A DNA stretch of 5,585 nucleotides, from the NCBI GenBank assembly GCA_030040175.1, contig JASHUF010000072.1, forward strand, positions 1 to 5,585, in the 5' to 3' direction. The notes under the pieces were generated by a model. The model saw nothing but the letters and a program-made list of their open reading frames with translations, had not been told where the DNA came from and did no database searches. This document shows positions 1-5,143 of this stretch, piece after piece. The stretch is from Acidobacteriaceae bacterium. Its GTDB lineage: Bacteria > Acidobacteriota > Terriglobia > Terriglobales > Acidobacteriaceae. The position numbers were made by a program, and so were the translations under genes. Every line of letters starts with the position of its first letter. The first letter of the stretch is position 1.

Positions 1-161
1 AGATCGGCCAGAAAGGGCGCGGCGCCCTTGAGCACGCCGATCATCACCAGCCGTTCGCCGTTCAGGTCGCGGGTAATCTGTGCGCCCATCTCGGCCACAC
101 GCTCGGCTATCTGCTGACGGGAATAAAGAACTTCGAGCCCCTGGTAGGTCATGGTAGCCAT
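1..161 (-). CDS. hpt: Hypoxanthine phosphoribosyltransferase, N-terminal 53 codons (continues beyond the left edge)
   Basis: This cytoplasmic purine-salvage enzyme joins hypoxanthine or guanine to PRPP to give IMP or GMP. The visible N-terminus fits the family: an amphipathic helix (RQQIAERVAEMGAQITRD, residues 15-32) is followed by the first core strand and the loop VMIGVLKGAAPFLADL. The L44-K45-G46 tripeptide in that loop matches the LKG loop that contacts pyrophosphate in HPRTs. The PRPP-binding signature lies further along and outside the window, so catalytic integrity cannot be judged. I chose the ATG at 161, which gives MATMTYQ. An in-frame ATG at 152 (MTYQGLEVLYS) is equally plausible, and neither has a strong Shine-Dalgarno sequence. 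The gene is divergent from lgt. The family call is confident from the LKG block and its context; the exact start is not. Confidence 0.9.
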   Translation of the reverse strand, partial: MATMTYQGLEVLYSRQQIAERVAEMGAQITRDLNGERLVMIGVLKGAAPFLAD

Positions 162-167
162 GCACCC

Positions 168-205
168 AGTATCGCGCCGATTATCGCGGCGCGAACCTGT
201 GTAAA
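168..205 (-). promoter_or_regulatory. Possible hpt promoter elements
   Basis: On the minus strand a TTTACA hexamer (200-205) resembles a -35 box, and GATAAT (180-185) resembles a -10 box. The 14-nt spacing is shorter than the usual 16-18. A second hexamer, GATACT (168-173), ends 6 nt before the ATG at 161 and could act as the -10 box of a nearly leaderless transcript. These are motif matches only, and the arrangement is not canonical. Confidence 0.25.
172..194. repeat. Perfect 8-bp inverted repeat upstream of hpt
   Basis: TCGCGCCG (172-179) and CGGCGCGA (187-194) are exact reverse complements separated by 7 nt. The spacer contains the GATAAT hexamer proposed as a -10 box for hpt. This placement would suit an operator or a 5' hairpin, but in GC-rich DNA an 8-bp palindrome can arise by chance. 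The repeat lies 11 bp upstream of the hpt start and 82 bp upstream of the lgt start. Confidence 0.35.
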
Positions 206-261
206 TCGGGCCTGGGGCGGAAGGGCATTCCGGCCCGAACCCGCGGGAGGGCGGCCGCGTC

Positions 262-275
262 TATACTGGTGAGAG
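262..275 (+). promoter_or_regulatory. Possible -10 box and weak ribosome-binding site of lgt
   Basis: TATACT (262-267) is one base from the TATAAT consensus and ends 8 nt before the lgt ATG. If used, transcription would begin within a few bases of the start codon, giving a leaderless or nearly leaderless mRNA. No good -35 hexamer is seen 16-18 bp upstream. The intervening GGTGAGAG is purine-rich and could instead be a weak, closely spaced Shine-Dalgarno sequence for a transcript that starts further upstream. Confidence 0.3.
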
Positions 276-1058
276 ATGTATCCCTTTATTCATATCGGGC
301 ACTTTAGCCTTCCCACCTTCGGCCTGATGCTTTGGCTGGCGGCGGTGGGCGCGGCGATTGTGGTCGATCGCGGTTTCCGGCGCGCGCGCATCGACGCCGA
401 TGCCGTGGGCATGGTGGCCATGACTGTGGTGGCCGGGATTGTGGGCGCCAAAATCTGGCATGTGCTCGACACGCCCGCCGATTTTCGCGAGCTGGGCTGG
501 CGGGTGCTTTACGATCCGGCCGGTTTTGCCTGGTACGGCGGACTGACGTTCGGCATCGCCGCGCTGGTTATCCAAGGCTGGCGGGCCAAGGTCGGCGCGC
601 TGCGCACGCTTGACCTGACCGCGCCTGCGGCCGCGGTCGGCTACGGGTTGGGGCGCATCGGCTGCTTTCTCTCCGGCGACGGCTGTTACGGGATTCCCAC
701 GAAGTTGCCCTGGGGCATGAGCTTTCCCCACGGCATCGATCCGACGACCGTGCCCGTGCATCCCACGCCGCTCTACGAGATGGCTGCCGGGCTCCTCATC
801 GGCTGGTGGCTGTGGCGCAGAGGCGGCAGGCCGCATGCCGGCGGAGCCATCCTCGGGCAGTATCTGCTGCTGACGGGCGTGGCGCGCTTCCTGGTTGAAT
901 TCATCCGCCGCAACCCCAAGGTACTGTGGGGGCTTTCGAACGCGCAGCTGGCCAGCGCCGGCGCGGCGCTTGCCGGCCTCGGCATCCTCTTGTGGACAGC
1001 GTCGCGGCAGGCGGGGAGAGCGGAGCCGGTTGCCGCGGTTGTGGAGAAGCCCGCCTGA
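276..1058 (+). CDS. lgt: Phosphatidylglycerol-prolipoprotein diacylglyceryl transferase
   Basis: Lgt is an inner-membrane enzyme that moves diacylglycerol from phosphatidylglycerol to the lipobox cysteine of prolipoproteins, the first step of lipoprotein maturation before LspA. The 260-residue protein has a typical N-terminus (FHIG-like HIGHFSLPTFGLML, residues 5-18) and about seven hydrophobic segments (near 12-30, 43-60, 86-100, 112-127, 168-180, 190-208 and 224-241). The signature GYGLGRIGCFLSGDGCYG is at 122-139, with R127 matching the essential Arg of the E. coli GRxGNF motif. HPTPLYE is at 162-168 and ARFLVEFIRRNP at 203-214. The block that reads HGGLIG in E. coli, containing essential H103, reads Y87-GGLTFG here. 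Length is slightly below the E. coli enzyme. ATG 276 is chosen because the family N-terminus begins there. The tail from 243 is polar and Ala-rich. Confidence 0.96.
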   Translation: MYPFIHIGHFSLPTFGLMLWLAAVGAAIVVDRGFRRARIDADAVGMVAMTVVAGIVGAKIWHVLDTPADFRELGWRVLYDPAGFAWYGGLTFGIAALVIQGWRAKVGALRTLDLTAPAAAVGYGLGRIGCFLSGDGCYGIPTKLPWGMSFPHGIDPTTVPVHPTPLYEMAAGLLIGWWLWRRGGRPHAGGAILGQYLLLTGVARFLVEFIRRNPKVLWGLSNAQLASAGAALAGLGILLWTASRQAGRAEPVAAVVEKPA

Positions 1059-1099
1059 ATCCCGGTTTCGGCCGTTTCGGCTCCAGTTCCTGCACACGG
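1059..1099. other. Convergent intergenic gap between lgt and the receptor gene
   Basis: The two stop codons are only 41 bp apart. The gap holds two adjacent 9-bp copies, GTTTCGGCC (1065-1073) and GTTTCGGCT (1074-1082), and a small GCCG/CGGC hairpin (1071-1081). I see no strong stem followed by a U-tract on either strand, so no intrinsic terminator is called. Overlapping 3' ends or factor-dependent termination are possible. Confidence 0.4.
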
Positions 1100-3949
1100 T
1101 CAGAACGAAAAACCTGCCTGGAAGCTGATGGCGCGATTGCCGGGGGTGGCGCTTTGAAAGCCCCCCGGCGCGAGCGCCTGCGACTTGTTGAAGAGCGGCG
1201 AAAGCATAACCCCGTTGGGCGGAGCCAGGTTCACCATGTTAAACAGATTGGCCGCGCTGCAGACGAAGGTAAGGTTGTAGCGCCGCGGCGCGGACTCATC
1301 CAGGCGCACCGATCCGCTGCCCCCGCTCAGGCCGCGCCGGCTGACGCTGCTTCCGGTTTGAAAGCTTTGTCCTTCCCTTGCGGACGTCACGCGCGGTCCC
1401 ACGCCAAACACCTTGCTCAGGCGCAGGTGAACCGCGGCGTTCGCCGGACCAATCCCGGCTCCGTAGGGAACCATGCGCTCGCCCTTGCCCGCGGGATCGG
1501 TGTCAAGGCAGCCGTATTGCGTTGCCACCACATTCGCGGCGCCGCAGGCGCCGTAGGTGGGCCGGGCGTTGAACTGGTTGCTTGCGGTCGCGTCGTCGCC
1601 GATGGTCAGGTTGTAGGGAGTGCCCGATTGCGCCAGCAGGAGGGAACTCACGCTGATGCCGTAGGGTGCGCTCCAAGATCCGATGAACGTGAGCCGCTGC
1701 CGGTTCCCGAAGCTGGCGCGGCCGTAATCGATGCCCGGATCCTGGGGCACGGAGGGAAAGTAATACACCCCCTGCGTGTCGCTCTTGGCCTCGTTGAGCA
1801 TGTAGTTGGCATTGAGCACCACGCGCTTGAGCTGCGTATTCAGCGTGAAGATGAGCTGATTCTGCCGGTAAACGCCGCCGGACTGAAATTGATAATTCTC
1901 GAGGCTCGGCGGCGCGCCGGTGACGGTGTAAGTGGCCGCGTCAAAGGCGGGCGCGCTCACGTTGTTCTCGAGGTACTGGTGAACGCCCCGGGTGTAGAGA
2001 TAAGTGACATTGGCCATGATGGCGCGCGTAATCTGCTGGTCCAGGCCGGCCCCGGTCTGCATATCGAGCGCGGCGCGAAAATGCGGGTCGACGGTCTGCA
2101 CGGCGGGAACGAGATTCGCGCTCACCTGCGCAGGCGTGGAGACGGCGCCGGGAAAGTAATTGCAGGGTGCGCAGGAACCGGAGAACTCCGGCTCGCTTAC
2201 GCCATTGTGGTGGATGGCGTTCATTACGTACGGCGTGCCGGAATCGGTGCTGAAGAAATTCGGCACCGTAAACCGGTTGTAAAACCAGCCGGAGCCGGCG
2301 CGGAAGACGGTGCGCGGCTGCGCTGTGCCCAGCCGCTGGTCGGGGCTCCAGGCAAGGGCCAGCCGGGGCGCCCAGTCGGCGTGATCGCGAATGCGGTTTT
2401 GTCCCTCGAGGCGCAGGCCGGCGGAGACATCGAAGTTCGGGCGCGCGCGCCAGTCGTCCTGGAAGTAGAGCGCGCCGTCAAAAAGCAGCACCGAGGCCTG
2501 CGCGTTGTTGACCACGGTGGCGGAGTAGAAATCGGGAGTCCCGGCGGTATAGTCGGCGAGCGAATAGAACGTGTAGGTACCGTTGACGCCGCCGGTGGAA
2601 GTGCTCTGGTCGTCGTAAAGGCGCAGACGCGCGCCGAAGCGCAGCGTGTGCACGCCGAGAAGCGCGGTGGAATAATTCTGAATCTCGAAGTTGTTTTGGA
2701 GGTCGCGCTCGGTGCCCTGCGCGCTTCCGCCGCTGGTGAAGGCGCCTTCGACGGCGACGGTGGGCGCCAGGCTCGCGGGCTCCTGATTGCTCGACGGCAC
2801 CTGGTCGTTGTAAATGCGGCTCCACTGGAAGTGGGTTTCATTCACCAGCTGCGCGTTGACCAGGACTGTGTCGCCGAGCTCGAGGGCGTTCTCTTCGCTG
2901 ATGACATTACTCGATTGCGAAGACAGATTGAGCGCGCCCACGCCGCTGCCCGATTCCCGGGTGCGGTAAAAAAAATCGTGCACGGTGAGTGTGTTGTTGC
3001 CCGCTTGAAAATCGATGCGCGGGTTCAGCAGCAGATAATCGATGGGCTGGGGAACGGCCTCCTGGATGGAGGTGCTCGTGTTCTGCGGATTGAGCGCGTC
3101 GACGATGGCCTGATTTTGCCGGGAGGCGTAATAGCCGCTGAAGAAGCCCGAGGCGCGTTTGAAGAGCGGTCCGCTGAGATTGCCGACGATGGCGTACTGG
3201 TAGTAGCCGGGTTGGGCGGCTACCAGCGGCACCGCGGTGTTGAAGACGGAATCGTTGCCGCCGGCCGTAACGCTGCCCTGCAGCTTTTGCGTGCCCGGCC
3301 TGGTGATAATCTCCACGCGGCCGTAGCCGAGGCGGTCGAACTCCGCGGAGAAGGGGTTCTGGTTGACGCGGACTTCGAGGATCGACGACTTGGGCGGAAG
3401 CTGGCCGCCGGCAAATCCGTCAATGTAGATCTGGCCGCCGCTCGGACCTGCTGCCGGTCCGGCCAGGGCCTGCAGCTCGTTGCGGAGCTCGTCGGGATCG
3501 TCGGAGAGAGCGTTAAGGGCGCTTCCGCTCAGCACCATCGCGCTCGCATTCTGATCGGGGTTGAGAGCAGCGACCCCTCGCGCCTGGCCGGAGACGGTCA
3601 CGTCTTCGGGCTCCACAGCGATTTTGAGGGCGAGCTCGACCTTCCTCACCCGGCCTTGGGTGACGGCCACGCTGGAGATGGTTTGCGAGGCGAACCCCTT
3701 GGCCGCGGCGGAGACCGAATATGCGCCCGAAGGAAGCGCGTGGAAGGCAAAGACGCCGTCGGCGCCGGTGCGGGCCTGGAGGGTTCGGCCGCCCCCGGCG
3801 AGCGTGACCTGGGCGCCGGGGATGGCCGCTCCGCTCGGATCGAGGACGATGCCGCGGAGCTCCCCGGTTTGACTTACGGCCCTCTGTGCCGGCAACAGCG
3901 GGAAAAGCGCCAGCACAAGAGAGCCCAGCAGTCGCAGCTTGAACCTCAT
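1100..3949 (-). CDS. TonB-dependent-receptor-like outer-membrane protein with N-terminal carboxypeptidase-regulatory-like domain (Oar/acidobacterial type)
   Basis: The gene encodes 949 residues. A Sec signal peptide (MRFKLRLLGSLVLALFPLLP, cleavage near 24-27) precedes a carboxypeptidase-regulatory-like beta-sandwich (about 29-120: GELRGIVLDPSGAAIPGA, GVFAFHALPSGAYSV). A plug-like region follows (about 145-225: DPDELRNELQALAGPAAGPS, IYIDGFAGGQLPPKSS, FDRLGYGRVEIITRPGT). The rest is a predicted outer-membrane barrel ending in the sequence GFSF, and a terminal Phe is typical of barrel proteins. LYFQDDWRARPNFDVSAGLR (494-513) and QRLTFIGSWSAPYGISVSSL (751-770) are typical barrel blocks. The family imports or binds large substrates at the outer membrane; the substrate is unknown here. 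I see no clear TonB box. I chose ATG 3949, preceded by AGGGGA, over an upstream in-frame start at 4123, because only 3949 places the signal peptide at the N-terminus. C593/C596 and C802/C814 may form disulfides in loops. Confidence 0.94.
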   Translation of the reverse strand: MRFKLRLLGSLVLALFPLLPAQRAVSQTGELRGIVLDPSGAAIPGAQVTLAGGGRTLQARTGADGVFAFHALPSGAYSVSAAAKGFASQTISSVAVTQGRVRKVELALKIAVEPEDVTVSGQARGVAALNPDQNASAMVLSGSALNALSDDPDELRNELQALAGPAAGPSGGQIYIDGFAGGQLPPKSSILEVRVNQNPFSAEFDRLGYGRVEIITRPGTQKLQGSVTAGGNDSVFNTAVPLVAAQPGYYQYAIVGNLSGPLFKRASGFFSGYYASRQNQAIVDALNPQNTSTSIQEAVPQPIDYLLLNPRIDFQAGNNTLTVHDFFYRTRESGSGVGALNLSSQSSNVISEENALELGDTVLVNAQLVNETHFQWSRIYNDQVPSSNQEPASLAPTVAVEGAFTSGGSAQGTERDLQNNFEIQNYSTALLGVHTLRFGARLRLYDDQSTSTGGVNGTYTFYSLADYTAGTPDFYSATVVNNAQASVLLFDGALYFQDDWRARPNFDVSAGLRLEGQNRIRDHADWAPRLALAWSPDQRLGTAQPRTVFRAGSGWFYNRFTVPNFFSTDSGTPYVMNAIHHNGVSEPEFSGSCAPCNYFPGAVSTPAQVSANLVPAVQTVDPHFRAALDMQTGAGLDQQITRAIMANVTYLYTRGVHQYLENNVSAPAFDAATYTVTGAPPSLENYQFQSGGVYRQNQLIFTLNTQLKRVVLNANYMLNEAKSDTQGVYYFPSVPQDPGIDYGRASFGNRQRLTFIGSWSAPYGISVSSLLLAQSGTPYNLTIGDDATASNQFNARPTYGACGAANVVATQYGCLDTDPAGKGERMVPYGAGIGPANAAVHLRLSKVFGVGPRVTSAREGQSFQTGSSVSRRGLSGGSGSVRLDESAPRRYNLTFVCSAANLFNMVNLAPPNGVMLSPLFNKSQALAPGGFQSATPGNRAISFQAGFSF

Positions 3950-3957
3950 GTTCCCCT
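3950..3957 (-). promoter_or_regulatory. Ribosome-binding site deciding the receptor start
   Basis: Directly upstream of ATG 3949 the minus strand reads AGGGGAAC. The AGGGG core is complementary to the 16S rRNA tail, with close spacing of about 3 nt. It supports starting the receptor at 3949, so the 58-codon in-frame extension back to 4123 is not translated as part of it. Confidence 0.55.
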
Positions 3958-4219
3958 GTTTGCGTCGGCAGCTTGCAACCGGCTGAAAAGCGAGATAAAT
4001 CCATTCCCGCCGCCCGAGAAGATGGCGACAGATCGACCCCGTGCCTTCGCCAGGCCGCGCAGAAGGGGAAATCGCCTTGAGAAAGCGAGCGCCAGGACAG
4101 AGCATCGTCCGTCGAGCACTCAAGGCGGGAAGGTGCTTGGTGGCTTCGGCTAGAAGTTTCTCATGTCAGCCGCCGGGGACGAAAGAATTTTTCGTCAGAG
4201 CGAGGGAGAGACGACCGGC
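3958..4219. other. Non-coding leader region upstream of the receptor gene
   Basis: About 260 bp with no convincing gene. It should hold the receptor promoter on the minus strand, but I find no clear -35/-10 pair; GATTTATC near 3992-3999 is a weak -10 candidate. A 7-bp stem with a 5-nt loop lies at 4178-4196 (GACGAAA / TTTCGTC). Open frames crossing the region on both strands lack family-like sequence and continue as antisense or as the N-terminal extension of the receptor frame. Confidence 0.4.
4178..4196. repeat. Small inverted repeat, 7-bp arms
   Basis: GACGAAA (4178-4184) and TTTCGTC (4190-4196) are exact reverse complements around a GAATT spacer. The repeat lies about 230 bp upstream of the receptor start and 24 bp from the large palindromic element. 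No adjoining T-tract supports a terminator. It could be an operator or chance. Confidence 0.3.
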
Positions 4220-4335
4220 TACAGCGTTTTCGGTTCAAGTTTTTACAAGGTCGATGCTGCCGAGTGGCTCTTTCCTCAAGAAAGAGCCACGTTGCATAAT
4301 CCCGGCTTGTCAACATGTGAACCGAAAACGCTCTA
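4220..4335. mobile_element. 116-bp imperfect palindrome, candidate MITE-like or fold-back element
   Basis: The left end TACAGCGTTTTCGGTTCA (4220-4237) and the reverse complement of the right end, TAGAGCGTTTTCGGTTCA (4318-4335), match at 17 of 18 positions. The match continues inward to 30-bp arms (4220-4249 and 4306-4335) with 25 of 30 identities. The centre holds a perfect 11-bp stem, GTGGCTCTTTC / GAAAGAGCCAC (4264-4274 and 4280-4290), with loop CTCAA. Outer arms and inner stem share nearly the same centre, so the whole unit could fold as one hairpin. TA lies at both extremities, as expected for a TA-target duplication (IS630/mariner-like mobilisation, inferred). There is no internal gene and no T-tract. 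Alternatives are a palindromic intergenic repeat of the REP/BIME type or a structured terminator for the gene to its right. Confidence 0.65.
4264..4290. repeat. Perfect 11-bp stem with 5-nt loop at the element's centre
   Basis: GTGGCTCTTTC (4264-4274) pairs exactly with GAAAGAGCCAC (4280-4290) around CTCAA. On either strand the stem is followed by mixed sequence, not a run of T, so it is not a classic intrinsic terminator. It is the strongest hairpin in the window and forms the core of the larger palindrome. Confidence 0.85.
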
Positions 4336-5022
4336 AAGGCGCTTGAGAAAGGCGAGAGCCTCAGTCAACCGCGGAAAGCGCTCTTCTTCGGCCTTGAACT
4401 CGCGCGAGTGCACGCAGCGCCGCAGGCCGCGCATGCGCACCGGGTGCTTGAGATGAAGCATCTCGTGGTAGAGCAGGTATTCGAGCGCATAGCGCGGGCT
4501 GGACGGCCGGTCGAAGACGCGGCTGACCACAATCGTATTGTGCGCGGCGTCGTAATGGCCGAGCGAGCGCCTGGCCAGATGCTCGCTCCAGGTGAGCTCC
4601 GGCCGGCCGAGCAACCCGCCGAAGAAGCGCAGGTTGAGAGAGTCGAAGACCTCGTCGAGGTGGAAGTACCGGCCTTCGGGGCCCAGGTAGCGCTTGCTGC
4701 CGCGGGCTGTGCGAATCGATTCTGTCTGGCGGATCACCGCGGCGCTCGAGGCAAAGCGCTTGAAGCGCAGGTTGTGCGCGGCATCGACCGGCTTTTTGTA
4801 AAGCTTGGCGAGAAGGATATGGGCGATGGCATGGAGGACAGACTCCGGTGCGCCTTCGAGCAAGTCGGAGAGATGGACGAAGATCCGGCCTTCCCGCAGA
4901 CGGATGGTCGTATTCAGAGACGTGAAACGCCGGAATTGGACCTGGATGGACGGCATGGGCGCGCGCGGCCGCAGCGCCCGGTACTCCTCCTGAAAAATGG
5001 GGACAACCTCAGGGATCACCAA
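4333..5022 (-). CDS. SprT-like zinc metalloprotease with an apparent tandem domain duplication, first copy catalytically degenerate
   Basis: The gene encodes 229 residues with no signal peptide, so it is probably cytoplasmic. The C-terminal half is a SprT-like gluzincin: helix DEVFDSLNLRFFGG (123-136), strand HNTIVVSRVF (161-170), zinc and catalytic motif H186-E-M-L-H190, and third ligand H205 in HSREF. The N-terminal half repeats this plan: helix PEVVPIFQEEYRAL (4-17), strand GRIFVHLSDLL (45-55), H64-A-I-A-H68, and H83 in HNLRF. Ligand spacing is identical in both halves (HxxxH, then 14 residues, then HxxxF), but the catalytic Glu is Ala65 in the first. SprT-like enzymes cleave proteins, including DNA-crosslinked ones in SPRTN; the substrate here is unknown. 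The start is TTG 5022 or GTG 5019. An in-frame stop at 5110-5112, with no ATG, GTG or TTG between, rules out earlier starts. No Shine-Dalgarno is seen. The TAG stop coincides with the palindromic element's end. Confidence 0.87.
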   Translation of the reverse strand: MVIPEVVPIFQEEYRALRPRAPMPSIQVQFRRFTSLNTTIRLREGRIFVHLSDLLEGAPESVLHAIAHILLAKLYKKPVDAAHNLRFKRFASSAAVIRQTESIRTARGSKRYLGPEGRYFHLDEVFDSLNLRFFGGLLGRPELTWSEHLARRSLGHYDAAHNTIVVSRVFDRPSSPRYALEYLLYHEMLHLKHPVRMRGLRRCVHSREFKAEEERFPRLTEALAFLKRL

Positions 5023-5033
5023 GTGGAGGATAG

Positions 5034-5084
5034 CAGGGAGCAGGGAGCAGGGGCAGGGAGCAGAGAGCAGGGAGCAGGGAACAG
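5034..5084 (+). repeat. CAGGGAG heptamer tandem array, about 7 units
   Basis: Successive units from 5034 are CAGGGAG, CAGGGAG, CAGGGG (one base short), CAGGGAG, CAGAGAG, CAGGGAG and CAGGGAA, then a final CAG. This is a short tandem repeat of period 7, resembling the STRR-type heptamers described in cyanobacteria. It lies 12 bp upstream of the metalloprotease start, in its putative promoter or leader region, and downstream of the right-edge gene. Confidence 0.85.
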
Positions 5085-5092
5085 ATGACTGC

Positions 5093-5141
5093 CTCTGCTC
5101 TCTATATCTCTACTGTCTACTTCCTAATGGCTACTCCCTGG
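5093..5141 (-). repeat. Degenerate heptamer array on the opposite strand
   Basis: Read on the minus strand, this stretch parses as CAGGGAG TAGCCAT TAGGAAG, then TAGACAG TAGAGAT ATAGAGAG CAGAGG. It shows the same period of 7 and the same CAG/TAG-purine style as the neighbouring plus-strand array, but more diverged. The two arrays face each other, and AGAGAGCAG (5062-5070) is exactly complementary to CTGCTCTCT (5095-5103), so a hairpin across the junction is possible. Confidence 0.55.
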
Positions 5142-5143
5142 CG

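Noticed and set aside
261..1097. A 278-codon open frame on the minus strand opposite lgt
   Set aside because: The translation is a low-complexity Arg/Gly/Ala/His-rich shadow of lgt, with no signal or family motif, while the plus-strand frame carries all Lgt signatures.
3950..4123. 58-codon N-terminal extension of the receptor back to an ATG at 4123
   Set aside because: The extension is basic, would bury the signal peptide internally, and is not homologous-looking. ATG 3949 has an adjacent AGGGGA and starts a normal Sec signal.
926..4153. A 1075-codon open frame on the plus strand opposite the receptor
   Set aside because: It is antisense to a confidently identified barrel protein. Its translation is Arg/Gly/Ala/Val-rich with no recognisable domain, as expected when a GC-rich gene leaves the complementary frame free of stops. 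It also overlaps the 3' end of lgt.
4264..4290. Intrinsic transcription terminator for the metalloprotease gene
   Set aside because: The stem is strong, but no T-run follows it on either strand and it is embedded in a longer palindrome. A mobile or structural repeat explains it better, although a termination role is not excluded.
4408..5088. A 226-codon plus-strand open frame opposite the metalloprotease
   Set aside because: The minus-strand frame contains HEMLH and SprT-like structure. The plus-strand translation is charged low-complexity sequence that ends by reading through the heptamer repeats.
5034..5141. CRISPR array
   Set aside because: The repeat period is 7 bp with no unique spacers, so it is a short tandem repeat.
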